This document shows positions 6,504 to 14,434 of a DNA stretch of 18,216 nucleotides, piece after piece. The notes under the pieces were generated by a model. The model was not told the DNA's origin and ran no database searches. It was given only the letters and a program-made list of their open reading frames with translations. Every line of letters begins with the position of its first letter. The stretch's first letter is position 1. The DNA is from an uncultured Campylobacter sp. (lineage in GTDB: Bacteria > Campylobacterota > Campylobacteria > Campylobacterales > Campylobacteraceae), in assembly GCF_938045465.1 (NCBI RefSeq), contig NZ_CALIBF010000012.1:1-18216 (forward strand). Reading direction: 5' to 3'. A program made the translations under genes and the position numbers.

Positions 6504-7184
6504 ATGCTAAAAGACATCTTTCTTTTCGGCGGTTTAATTTCTTACGACCACACCTTTATCTACCTTTTTTACTTCTTTTTGGTCGTCGCTATCATCGTAG
6601 CCGTCGCGCTTTGCTCCACTCGCTCGCTTCAGCTTGTGCCACATGGCATGCAAAATATCGCCGAAGCCTACCTAAGCGGCGTGCTAACGATCGGTAAGGA
6701 CGCGATGGGTAGCGAGGAACAAGCCAAAAAATATCTTCCGCTAATCGCAACATTGGGATTTGTGATATTTTTTAGTAACGTTATCGGCTTGGTGCCGGGC
6801 TTTGAGTCGCCGAGCGCGAGTTTAAATTTAACCCTTTCGCTTACGCTTTGCGTTTGGTTGTATTACCATTTTGAGGGCGTTCGCGAGCACGGCGTGATCA
6901 ACTATCTAAAGCACTTTATGGGGCCGGTGAAAATCCTAGCTCCGTTTATGTTCGTCATAGAGATCGTCTCGCATTTTTCGCGCGTCGTATCGCTTTCGTT
7001 CCGACTTTTTGGAAACATCAAAGGCGACGATACCTTCCTTCTTGTTATGCTTACTCTCGCTCCTGCGCTAGTGCCGATGGTACCGTTTGCGCTGCTTACT
7101 TTTATGGCGATTTTGCAGACTTTTATTTTCATGGTTTTAAGCTACGTTTATCTAGCGGGCGCCGTGATCGTCGATGAGCATTAA
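6504..7184 (+). CDS. atpB: ATP synthase F0 subunit a (AtpB)
   Basis: Membrane stator subunit that forms the proton half-channels against the c-ring of F1F0 ATP synthase. It has 226 residues and about five transmembrane helices, typical of the compact epsilon-type subunit. The diagnostic fourth-helix motif SLSFRLFGNIKGDD carries the essential arginine (R167, equivalent to E. coli R210). The last helix, QTFIFMVLSYVYLAGAV, holds the conserved Gln (Q205). Helix 3 region has LNLTLSLTL. As in other campylobacters, the gene stands apart from the main atp operon. It overlaps the next small membrane-protein gene by 11 bases, so the two are probably co-transcribed. Confidence 0.97.
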   Translation: MLKDIFLFGGLISYDHTFIYLFYFFLVVAIIVAVALCSTRSLQLVPHGMQNIAEAYLSGVLTIGKDAMGSEEQAKKYLPLIATLGFVIFFSNVIGLVPGFESPSASLNLTLSLTLCVWLYYHFEGVREHGVINYLKHFMGPVKILAPFMFVIEIVSHFSRVVSLSFRLFGNIKGDDTFLLVMLTLAPALVPMVPFALLTFMAILQTFIFMVLSYVYLAGAVIVDEH

Positions 7185-7398
7185 TTTTAAGCGAAATTTC
7201 TTATACTTCCTCGTGGGTGCGTCGTTCGGATTGATCTTCGTCGGCGCATTCGTCTTTTTTGCCTATCCGTCATTTTATTTTTTGGGGTTAAAATTCCTCT
7301 TCATCTGCACTGCTCCCGGCGTGATTTGCGTCATCATCACCTGCTTGATGGTCGATGTTTTCGATCTGAAAGAAAAGCTCCTTAGCGGCGGCGAGTAG
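7174..7398 (+). CDS. Small two-helix membrane protein downstream of atpB
   Basis: The product has 74 residues, with two hydrophobic helices (about 9-31 and 37-61), a basic N-terminus (NFKRN) and a charged C-terminal tail (DLKEKLLSGGE). This suggests a hairpin with both ends in the cytoplasm. The ATG lies inside the end of atpB (11-base overlap) without a clear ribosome site, so translation probably depends on atpB. I recall a small membrane protein at the same place in C. jejuni, which supports a real gene. Its function is unknown. A link to ATP synthase assembly is suggested only by position. Confidence 0.75.
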   Translation: MSINFKRNFLYFLVGASFGLIFVGAFVFFAYPSFYFLGLKFLFICTAPGVICVIITCLMVDVFDLKEKLLSGGE

Positions 7399-7511
7399 AA
7401 TCTATCCGATTAAATTTTAAAATTTAGCCTCTGCCGCGCGCCGCTGCAAGCGAGTATTAAAGCAAAAAATTGTAAAATTACGCGAAATTTTTATTCTAAA
7501 AGGTTAAGTTA

Positions 7512-8933
7512 ATGTTTGAAACCGTGATCGGCCTGGAGGTACACTGCCAGCTAAATACCAAAACTAAAATTTTCTGCTCCTGCCCCACGAGCTTCGGCGA
7601 TGAGGCGAATTCGCACGTCTGCCCGACCTGCTTGGCGCTTCCCGGCGCTCTTCCCGTGCTAAACGAGGAGGCGGTTAAAAAAGCCATCAGCTTCGGCACC
7701 GCCGTCAATGCGACGATCAATCGCAAGTCGGTATTTGACCGCAAAAACTACTTCTATCCCGACCTTCCCAAGGCGTATCAAATTTCGCAGTGGACGATCC
7801 CGATCGTCGAGCACGGCGAGCTTTTTATAGCTGCGGACGGACAGAGCAAGCGCATCGGCATCACGCGCGCACACCTAGAGGAGGACGCGGGCAAAAATAA
7901 CCACGAAAGCTCGCGCAGCCTAGTTGATCTGAACCGCGCCGGCACGCCGCTTTTGGAGATCGTAAGCGAGCCCGATATGCGCTCTGCGGACGAGGCGGTC
8001 GCGTATCTAAAAAAACTCCACAGCATTTTGCGCTTTTTAAATATCAGCGACGCAAATATGCAAGAAGGCTCGTTTCGCTGCGACGTAAACGTCAGCATCC
8101 GTCCGCAAGGCGAGCAAAAACTTTACACGCGCGTGGAGATTAAAAATTTAAACTCTTTTAAATTTATTCAAAAAGCGATCGAGTTTGAAGTGGAGCGTCA
8201 GATCGAAGCGTGGCAGGACGGCAAATATGATCAAGAGGTCGTGCAAGAAACCCGCCTTTTCGACACTGCTAAGTTTATCACCAAGCCGATGCGCAGCAAA
8301 GAAGACAGCGCCGAGTACCGCTACTTCCCCGATCCTGACCTGCTAACCGTGATCGTGGATGACGAGATGCTGGCTGCTGCGCAGCAGATCCCCGAGCTGC
8401 CGGATCAGAAAAAAGCACGTTATGTCCACGAGCTGGGCGTTAAAGAGAAAGACGCCGAGATCATAATCTCGACCTACGAAAACGCGCGATTTTTCGAGGA
8501 TCTGATCGCAGCGGGGCACGAGCCCAAACTCTGCGTGAGCTGGCTTACGGTCGAGCTTGCGGGCAGGCTCAAAAACGGCGTTACGATCGAGGATTCGCCC
8601 GTAGGTAGCGCGAAGATGAGCGAGCTTTTAAGCGCGATCGAAGGCGGCGCAGTGTCTCAAAAGGCCGCCAAAGAGGTGCTTGATTATTTAATGGAGCACG
8701 ACGAGGCCGTAAGCTCGGTCATCGATAAGCTGGGCTTGAGGCAGGTAAGCGATGACGGCGCGATTTTGGAGATCATAGCGCGCGTGATGAGCGCAAACGA
8801 GGACAAAGTCGCAGACTATCGCGGCGGCAAGGACAAGCTATTCGGCTTCTTCGTAGGCCAAGTGATGAAAGAGGGCAAGGGCGCGTTTAACCCTGCGAAG
8901 GTAAACGAGCTTTTGAAAGAGAAGTTAGGCTGA
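7512..8933 (+). CDS. gatB: GatB, Asp-tRNA(Asn)/Glu-tRNA(Gln) amidotransferase subunit B
   Basis: tRNA-binding and kinase subunit of GatCAB, which converts misacylated Glu-tRNA(Gln) and Asp-tRNA(Asn) to the amides in bacteria lacking GlnRS and/or AsnRS. It has 473 residues, the usual length. The cradle domain starts FETVIGLEVHCQLNTKTKIFC. The zinc site is visible as C22, C24, C37 and C40 (CSC and CPTC). The signatures FDRKNYFYPDLPKAYQIS, LEEDAGK, DLNRAGTPLLEIVSEPD and MQEGSFRCDVNVS are all present. The C-terminal helical and YqeY-like tail domain (from about residue 325) is complete. AAGG precedes the ATG by about eight bases. gatA and gatC must lie elsewhere. Confidence 0.98.
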   Translation: MFETVIGLEVHCQLNTKTKIFCSCPTSFGDEANSHVCPTCLALPGALPVLNEEAVKKAISFGTAVNATINRKSVFDRKNYFYPDLPKAYQISQWTIPIVEHGELFIAADGQSKRIGITRAHLEEDAGKNNHESSRSLVDLNRAGTPLLEIVSEPDMRSADEAVAYLKKLHSILRFLNISDANMQEGSFRCDVNVSIRPQGEQKLYTRVEIKNLNSFKFIQKAIEFEVERQIEAWQDGKYDQEVVQETRLFDTAKFITKPMRSKEDSAEYRYFPDPDLLTVIVDDEMLAAAQQIPELPDQKKARYVHELGVKEKDAEIIISTYENARFFEDLIAAGHEPKLCVSWLTVELAGRLKNGVTIEDSPVGSAKMSELLSAIEGGAVSQKAAKEVLDYLMEHDEAVSSVIDKLGLRQVSDDGAILEIIARVMSANEDKVADYRGGKDKLFGFFVGQVMKEGKGAFNPAKVNELLKEKLG

Positions 8934-9660
8934 TTTCGCAGCTTCTGCGGCAGTAAAGGGCGAATTAAAGGCGGCGGTGCGAGCGCGATAGATAAAACCT
9001 CTGAGATAAAATTTTAAATCCGCTCGCAACGTTTTGCTTCGAACTAAAGTTTTCACGCGCTAATGGCGAGGGCTTTTGTGTGTTATAATTTCATTCGGCG
9101 CGATCTTGGTGGCTACCTGCTCTTTCTCGCACACGTTTTGTTCTTTCGAGCTCGTTCTTTCTCGTGCGGGTCGTTTGCGCGAGTGTCGGTCTGCGACGGA
9201 GTGGTTTAAGAAGCACGTCAGTTAGGAATTTTTACTCACGGCTACCGTCAAAGCGCGGTAAAGCTTGCAGGGAATGCGTAAAATTGCTCTGCTTGCGAGA
9301 GCGAGAACGGAAGCTCGGGGTGCGCGGATAGGATCGAATACGTAGGGTCGAATTTGAGTGGCGAGTCGATGTGTAGGCTAAATTTAATCAATCGCTGCGT
9401 CGGATGCGCGTGCCCCAAACCTTGCGCCAAACGATAACGTGGCGAGCGACCGCAAGATCATCTAAGCTCAAAGCACGCCTTGATAGATTTAAGTGGGTTT
9501 AAAAGCGCGATTTGCGATCGGGCGTCTGAGCAAAATTTTTAAAAATTTGATTTGCCGCAGCGATGCGTGAGTGAAATTTAAAACGTATAATGGAGTTTCA
9601 AAATCCTCATTCGTTCACTGCCGCGCCTTTTGTGAAAGTGTTTTTTGGTGGAAGAGCAAA
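8934..9660. other. Long spacer after gatB
   Basis: More than 700 bases without a recognisable gene. It contains an extended -10 promoter on the plus strand (9081-9089), described separately. A 60-codon minus-strand frame at 9248-9430 starts at TTG, has no ribosome site and resembles nothing I know. A decayed gene is possible, but I cannot identify a parent. Confidence 0.4.
9081..9235 (+). ncRNA. Candidate untranslated RNA from an extended -10 promoter
   Basis: TGTTATAAT (9081-9089) is a perfect TGn-TATAAT extended -10, so RNA should start near 9096. The next 130 bases contain pairing segments (CTCGC and CACG against CGTG and GCGAG, around a CGAGCTCG palindrome) and a repeated GTTCTTTC. A 39-codon frame beginning TTG GTG near 9106 and ending before 9230 exists but has no ribosome site. 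It does not look like SRP RNA, tmRNA or RNase P RNA. It may equally be a promoter remnant. Confidence 0.25.
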
Positions 9661-9675
9661 ACCTTAAAAGTATGA

Positions 9676-9910
9676 AATTTTAGCGAGGTAAATTTTAAAA
9701 AAGCGAAGTTTTGGCTGAGTAAATTTCAAAAGCGCAGAATTTTAACGAGGCGAAATTTTGACGAGATGAAATTTCAAAAAGCGAATTTTAAAGTGTGGCT
9801 TTGGCTAGCGTTTGCACAGGCTCATGTCGGCGCTTTTGGGCTAAATTTTCAAAGAGCGGGAATTTCAATAAAATGAAATTTGAAAAACCGTAAATTTGCG
9901 AATAAATTTT
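9676..9910 (+). repeat. Degenerate 15-16 bp repeat array upstream of gpsA
   Basis: AATT cores begin at 9676, 9691, (AAGTT at 9706), 9722, 9738, 9754, 9770 and 9784, and again at 9844, 9861, 9877, 9893 and 9905. The spacing is mostly 15-16 bases, and the gap 9784-9844 is four times 15. Typical units read GAAATTTTGACGAGAT or GTAAATTTCAAAAGCG. The minus-strand tupC repeat has the same core and similar flanks. Because several units are 16 bases and stops are frequent, this copy is non-coding. Confidence 0.6.
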
Positions 9911-9924
9911 TAAAAAGGAACATA

Positions 9925-10815
9925 ATGAAAATCGCGGTTATCGGCGCTGGCAAATGGGGTAGCGCGCTTTTTGACGCGCTTAGCGCAAAAAACGAATGCG
10001 TCATCACTTCGCGCACGCCAAGGCAAATTCCGCATTTTGTAAGCGTGAGCGAGGCATTGGAGTGCGAAGCGCTAGTTTTCGCGCTCGCGGCACAACAAAC
10101 CGCGCAGTGGCTGGATCAAAATTTCACCTACAAAAATCAAAGAATTCTAGTCGCTTCCAAGGGCATCGACGCGGCAAGCGGTAGGTTTTTAAACGAAATT
10201 TTTGAATCGTATGTCGCGCGCGGCAATCTTGCTTATCTATCAGGTCCGTCGTTTGCCACCGAAGTCATGCAGAAGCTGCCTTGCGCGCTCGTTGTAAGCT
10301 CGTGCAATGAAAATCTAGCCGAGCTTTTCGCAAGCGCCTTCCCTGCATACATCAAGACTTACACGAGTGGCGATATCATCGGCGCAGAAGTGTGCGGCGC
10401 GTATAAAAATGTCATCGCCATCGCTAGCGGCGTTTGCGATGGGCTCGAGCTCGGAAATAACGCTAGAGCGAGCTTGATCGCGCGCGGCATCGTAGAGATC
10501 GCGCGTTTCGGCAAGTTTTTCGGTGCGCGGGACGAGACCTTTTTGGGCTTAAGTGGCGTGGGCGATCTGTTTTTGACCGCCTCGAGCGCACTATCGCGAA
10601 ACTACCGCGTGGGACTAGGGCTTGCGCGCGGCAAAGGGCTCGAAGAAATTCTGCGCGAGTTGGGCGAGGTCGCCGAGGGTGTGGCTACAACCGAAGCGGT
10701 CGTAAATATCGCGACAAAGCACAAAATCTACGCTCCGATCGCTACCGAGGTCGCGCAAATTCTGCGTGGCAAGGACGTAAGGGCGAGTCTAAAGGACCTG
10801 CTACGCAAAAAATAG
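9925..10815 (+). CDS. gpsA: GpsA, glycerol-3-phosphate dehydrogenase [NAD(P)+]
   Basis: Cytoplasmic enzyme that reduces dihydroxyacetone phosphate to sn-glycerol-3-phosphate, the backbone for phospholipids. The start is the ATG giving MKIAVIGAGKWGSAL, with AAGGAA six bases upstream; an in-frame ATG at 9880 lies within the repeat array and lacks a ribosome site. The 296-residue product has the Rossmann motif GAGKWG (7-12), ASKG with K79, SGPSFA (106-111), the catalytic-lysine motif GAYKN (K161), GNNARASLIARG (177-188) and a C-terminal GLSGVGDLFLTASSALSRNYRVG. It is shorter than the E. coli enzyme but the usual size for campylobacters. It follows gatB after a long spacer, an order I recall from C. 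jejuni. Confidence 0.96.
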   Translation: MKIAVIGAGKWGSALFDALSAKNECVITSRTPRQIPHFVSVSEALECEALVFALAAQQTAQWLDQNFTYKNQRILVASKGIDAASGRFLNEIFESYVARGNLAYLSGPSFATEVMQKLPCALVVSSCNENLAELFASAFPAYIKTYTSGDIIGAEVCGAYKNVIAIASGVCDGLELGNNARASLIARGIVEIARFGKFFGARDETFLGLSGVGDLFLTASSALSRNYRVGLGLARGKGLEEILRELGEVAEGVATTEAVVNIATKHKIYAPIATEVAQILRGKDVRASLKDLLRKK

Positions 10816-11370
10816 CTGCATGGTGGAATTCTCTCGCTAAATTTTAGCGGTAAATTCGGTCTGTATAGTTTTGTTTTATCCGCTATGTTTGTGAAATTTA
10901 GTTGCTGGTTTGCGGATTTTGGTCGTTGTTTGTTTGGATATGTCTACGCGGCTTTGATTTGAAATTTAGCTTTAAGCTTGAGTGCGAAATTTTAAAGCGA
11001 GGTCGTAAAATTTTAAAACATTTAAGGTGGATCGCAGGTAGTTTAGAAGCGTTAACTGCTTAGTTTTGCTTGCAGCCGCTGATGGTCGGCAGTGAAGAGT
11101 GGAGCATATTGCTTGTCTGCAACCGGGTAGGTCAAAATTTTTGATGTGTCAGATTTAAAAATTAAGGCTTTTCTTTAGACGAGGCGGAAATGAGCCGAAT
11201 GAAGGAGCGCAATCCTGCGCTTTGGATAGAATTTCGGTGAAATGAGGCGCAAAGGCGTAAATTTTGAAAATATTCAAGACAGATGATGTGTAGTTTTGAT
11301 AAATTTTTATTGCTTGCAAAGGAGCGGACTATTCGTCCGCGACTGCGGCTAGTTAAAATTTTACAGAATG
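10816..11370. other. Spacer between gpsA and the uracil permease leader
   Basis: I see no recognisable gene. It contains a dyad, CGCTAAA-T-TTTAGCG (10835-10849), just after a GGAATTC. Scattered AAATTT words and a small GC-rich hairpin, GCGGAC-TATTC-GTCCGC (11324-11340), are also present. Neither hairpin is followed by a T-run. Confidence 0.45.
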
Positions 11371-11374
11371 TCGG

Positions 11375-11395
11375 TGTATTATAAATTTTAATACA
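11375..11395 (+). promoter_or_regulatory. Promoter and dyad upstream of uraA
   Basis: TATAAA (11380-11385) is a plausible -10. It lies within the inverted repeat TGTATTA-TAAATTT-TAATACA (11375-11395), which may be an operator. An AGGAG (11395-11399) follows directly. Confidence 0.4.
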
Positions 11396-11404
11396 GGAGC
11401 CAAG

Positions 11405-11443
11405 GTGAAGGATCGCGAGATGGATTTAAGGGTTGCGACGTAA
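11405..11443 (+). CDS. Possible 12-codon leader peptide of uraA
   Basis: GTG at 11405 is preceded by AGGAG at an ideal five-base spacing and opens a 12-codon frame (MKDREMDLRVAT) ending TAA at 11441-11443. The stop coincides with the foot of a large hairpin. The frame differs from that of uraA. The good ribosome site and its place before an attenuator-like hairpin are the only support; the peptide has no obvious pyrimidine-sensing feature. Confidence 0.3.
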   Translation: MKDREMDLRVAT

Positions 11444-11488
11444 AAATTTAGCGAAGATAAGGCATATAGCCTATCAAGCTAAATTTTT
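11442..11488 (+). promoter_or_regulatory. Long hairpin in the uraA leader, possible attenuator
   Basis: AAAAATTTAGC (11442-11452) pairs perfectly with GCTAAATTTTT (11478-11488). Inside, GATAAGGC (11456-11463) pairs with GCCTATC (11469-11475) across one bulged A, leaving an ATATA loop. The right arm ends in five T residues, so the structure resembles an intrinsic terminator 55 bases before the uraA start. The genome's abundant AAATTT words make chance pairing possible. Confidence 0.45.
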
Positions 11489-11543
11489 GCTAGCTCCGTT
11501 AAAGACGCTCGCGAGGCAAGCCGCAAAGATAAAAGAGGAGAAG

Positions 11544-12785
11544 ATGGAAAAATACGAAGGCTACAATCTCAGGCTACGCGACGCTCTCGTTGGCGTACAG
11601 TTTTTATTCGTCGCGTTCGGCGCGCTCGTGCTGGTGCCGATCTTAACGGGGCTTGATACGTCCGTGGCGCTGTTTACCGCGGGCATCGGCACGCTGCTGT
11701 TTCAGTTCATCACGCGCAAACACGTCCCGCCGATCTTTCTCGCGTCCAGTTTCGCGTTCATCGCGCCGCTAAGCTTCGGCGTGAAAGAGTGGGGCATCGC
11801 CGCGACGATGAGCGGGGTGATCGCGGCGGGGCTTTTTTACGTGGTTCTAAGCCTGCTTATTAGGCTCAAAGGCGAGGGGTTTTTGCATAAAATTTTACCG
11901 CCCGTGGTCGTGGGACCAGTTATCATGACGATCGGCCTCATCCTCTCGCCCGCAGCCGTAAATATGGTCATGGGCAAGGGCAAAGAGGCGCTCTATACGC
12001 AGGGGCAGTCGCTTACTATCGCGTTCATTTCGCTTGCGACGGTCATCGTCATAATGATGTTCGGCCGCGGTATGCTGCGTCTCGTGCCGATACTTTGCGG
12101 CATCGCGGCGGGATACTGCGCGTCGCTATTTGTCGGCATCGTGGATTTTACGCCGATTTTGTCCGCGCCGTGGTTTGCGCTGCCAAATTTCACCGCGCCG
12201 GTTTTTAAGCTCGAAGCGGTGATCTACATGGTGCCTATCGCTATCGCGCCCGCGATCGAGCACATCGGCGATATGCTCGCGATCAGCAACGTAACGAAGG
12301 AAAATTTCCTCAAAAACCCTGGGCTTAAAAGCACGCTGCTAGGCGACGGACTCGCGACGTCGCTAGCGGGATGCTTCGGCGGACCGCCGAACACCACTTA
12401 CTCTGAGGTTACGGGCGCGGTTAGTATCACGAAGGCCTACAATCCCGCCATTATGACCTTTGCCGCGCTTGCGGCGATACTGCTCGCCTTCGTGGGTAAG
12501 CTCGGCGCCGCGCTCTCCACGATCCCCGCTCCCGTCATCGGCGGCATTATGTTGCTGCTTTTCGGTATCATCGCTAGCGTGGGCATGGAGACTCTGATCA
12601 AAAACGGCGTGGATCTGGCCGAGCCGCGCAATATGATCATCGTCGCGCTCATCTTCGTCTGCGCGATCGGCGGCATGGTGCTGGATTTTGGCGCGATGAG
12701 CTTTAGCGGCGTTGGACTTGGCGCGCTTATCGGCATCACGCTAAATTTGGTTCTGCCAAAGACCAAGCATTTTGACGGGTACTGA
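11544..12785 (+). CDS. uraA: UraA-type uracil permease (NCS2 family)
   Basis: Inner-membrane proton symporter for uracil salvage. It has 413 residues from the ATG giving MEKYEGYNLRLRDALVGVQ, preceded by GAGGAG; the frame extends upstream to a TTG at 11433, but that part overlaps the leader hairpin. About 14 hydrophobic segments fit the NCS2 fold. Family motifs include QFLFVAFGALVLVPILTG, GIGTLLFQFI and SSFAFIAP. AIEHIGDM (E239) and GGPPNTTYSEVTG (E288) correspond by eye to the uracil-binding glutamates E241 and E290 of E. coli UraA. The histidine equivalent to E. coli H245 is Asp here (D243). Uracil rather than xanthine is favoured by the PNTTY-E signature. Confidence 0.9.
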   Translation: MEKYEGYNLRLRDALVGVQFLFVAFGALVLVPILTGLDTSVALFTAGIGTLLFQFITRKHVPPIFLASSFAFIAPLSFGVKEWGIAATMSGVIAAGLFYVVLSLLIRLKGEGFLHKILPPVVVGPVIMTIGLILSPAAVNMVMGKGKEALYTQGQSLTIAFISLATVIVIMMFGRGMLRLVPILCGIAAGYCASLFVGIVDFTPILSAPWFALPNFTAPVFKLEAVIYMVPIAIAPAIEHIGDMLAISNVTKENFLKNPGLKSTLLGDGLATSLAGCFGGPPNTTYSEVTGAVSITKAYNPAIMTFAALAAILLAFVGKLGAALSTIPAPVIGGIMLLLFGIIASVGMETLIKNGVDLAEPRNMIIVALIFVCAIGGMVLDFGAMSFSGVGLGALIGITLNLVLPKTKHFDGY

Positions 12786-12985
12786 GTTAAATTTGCGCGA
12801 AGCTTGCGTAGTTTCGAGCGATTGCAGGTAAATTTGAGCTGAGGCTTTGCTGTCAAATTTGATAAGCTTTAAATTTACCCGTGGCTTTTTGCCGTCAAAT
12901 TTACCGCGCCCTAAATTTTAAAATTTCCCCCGCAAACGCTTTTAAATTTCTAACGTTTTAAACTAGCAAGATATATAATTGCCTT
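12786..12985. other. Spacer with short direct repeats and a promoter for the DKNYY gene
   Basis: Two related segments, GGCTTTGCTGTCAAATTT (12843-12860) and GGCTTTTTGCCGTCAAATTT (12883-12902), recur 40 bases apart. TATAAT at 12974-12979 lies only six bases before the ATG of the next gene. I see no gene here. Confidence 0.5.
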
Positions 12986-14434
12986 ATGAAAAAGGCAGAT
13001 AATTTAAGCAGGTTTGATAAAAAGGCGCTAAGGCTCCTCTTTGCGGTACTTTTCGTGCCGCTTTTCGTCTCGCTCGTTTTTATCTATGAGCTATCGGTGT
13101 ATGACCGCTCGCGCGAGCTGCCTGCGGACGCGCAAAAGATCGGCCACAGCGATTATTTCAACATCGGCGGCAAAATTTATCTACGCTCTTGGAACCTCGC
13201 TCCTTACGAGTTAGAGGGCGGTGCGGACGCGGCGAGCTTTCGCGCGCTTGATACCGGCAGATACTCCTATACAAACGTCGGTATGGACGCTAGTAACGTA
13301 TTTTGCGGCGCTCGCAAGATGACGGGGCTGGATCCCGCTCGCACGCAAAAGATCGGCTCCCGCTACTACAGCGACGGACGCGTGAGCTACTTCTGCTCGG
13401 ACGTCACGCAGCGCACGGGCGGCGCGATAAGCTACATTTATAAAGTATTTTTCCACGCGTTCGGACTCTCCAAATGGCCGCAGGAGTACAACTACCCCTA
13501 CGCTAGACTTGATACTATCGCGCCTATATCGCCGCTGACCGAGAGCCCTTACGTCGCCACCGACAGCGAGCGGGTATTTTACGAGGGTAAAATTTTAGCG
13601 GGTGCGGATGCAAAAAATCTAAAACAGATAAGGCTAAAAATCATACACGAAGACGGCCCAGGCTCGCCCGCGCACTTTCGCCCGGTCGATCGGTGGCTAA
13701 GCGACGGACGTAGCGTCTATGCGGACGGCGAGAGGCTAAATTTCACGCCTAGCGAGCAGATGTATCTCGTGGAGCCAAACGCCGGCATAGAGTTTCTTTA
13801 TGATCCAAAGGCGGGCGCAGTGCTTATGAACGGCGAGAGATTCGAGGCTGCAAACGAGCCCTATACACCGCTAAATTTTCAGAGCGGGCATCAGGAATAC
13901 ATGCTGTTTGCGAGCAAAAACGGTATATTTTATCTAAGCAAGGATAAAATTTTAAATCGACCGCGCAGCAGCGGCGCCAAAGGCCGGCTCAAAGACGCGT
14001 TTTGGTACGTGTATTATAAATTTGGCGCAGACGCCAGCCGTCTAAGCGCGCTAAAAAGGGCAGGCGATAATCCGTTTAAAAGCGCTGTGCGGCAGATCTC
14101 GGAGAAGCTTTTTAAAGACGACGCTGGATTTTACTATCTAAATTTCTACTCGCATAGCGTTTACGTCATGGGCCGCAGTGGCAGGCATCTGGATAAGCGG
14201 ACAAATTTCATCGAGCTGCGAAAGATCACGCTTGAGGTACACGACGATGAGGTGATGGCGCAGATCGCGGACGAGGCGGCGCGAAACCCCGAAATGTCGC
14301 AGCAGGTCTTTAGCGCGCAGGACGTGGAGTATGAAAACGGCGCGGCCTTTTATATGTATTGCCTCGCGGCGGTTTTGTTGCTCGGAGACTGGATTTACAG
14401 CTACCTTAAAAAGCGCAGCTTGCGACGCGGTTAA
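12986..14434 (+). CDS. DKNYY-family membrane-anchored protein
   Basis: 482 residues with a transmembrane helix near each end (about 17-36 and 450-471) and a large soluble part between, presumably periplasmic. This part carries repeated DKNYY-like modules: a Tyr/Phe-rich strand, a short turn, then a Gly-x-x-Leu and a Gly-Ala-Asp-like loop. Examples are YVATDSERVFYEGKILAGAD (189-208), YELEGGADAASFRALDTGRY (74-93), SRYYSDGRVSYFCSD (125-139), WLSDGRSVYADGERL and KDDAGFYYLNFYSHSVYV. DKNYY proteins are of unknown function; beta-propeller-like repeats are suspected. The ATG has no ribosome site and lies six bases after TATAAT, so the mRNA may be leaderless. Family assignment is by motif only. Confidence 0.75.
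   Translation: MKKADNLSRFDKKALRLLFAVLFVPLFVSLVFIYELSVYDRSRELPADAQKIGHSDYFNIGGKIYLRSWNLAPYELEGGADAASFRALDTGRYSYTNVGMDASNVFCGARKMTGLDPARTQKIGSRYYSDGRVSYFCSDVTQRTGGAISYIYKVFFHAFGLSKWPQEYNYPYARLDTIAPISPLTESPYVATDSERVFYEGKILAGADAKNLKQIRLKIIHEDGPGSPAHFRPVDRWLSDGRSVYADGERLNFTPSEQMYLVEPNAGIEFLYDPKAGAVLMNGERFEAANEPYTPLNFQSGHQEYMLFASKNGIFYLSKDKILNRPRSSGAKGRLKDAFWYVYYKFGADASRLSALKRAGDNPFKSAVRQISEKLFKDDAGFYYLNFYSHSVYVMGRSGRHLDKRTNFIELRKITLEVHDDEVMAQIADEAARNPEMSQQVFSAQDVEYENGAAFYMYCLAAVLLLGDWIYSYLKKRSLRRG

Noticed and set aside
9096..9235. SRP RNA, tmRNA or RNase P RNA behind the extended -10 promoter
   Set aside because: The conserved SRP core (GGTCAGG and GGAAGG with AGCAGCC) and the tmRNA and RNase P signatures are absent.
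9248..9430. 60-codon minus-strand frame in the gatB-gpsA spacer as a gene fragment
   Set aside because: It starts at TTG without a ribosome site. I tried neighbouring frames for continuing homology and recognised nothing.
9880..9924. Earlier start for gpsA adding 15 residues
   Set aside because: No ribosome site precedes it and it lies in the repeat array. The Rossmann fold begins right after the ATG at 9925, which has a good AAGGAA.
11433..11543. TTG start adding 37 residues to UraA
   Set aside because: It would translate through the leader hairpin, adds no homologous sequence and lacks a ribosome site; the ATG at 11544 has GAGGAG and matches the family start.
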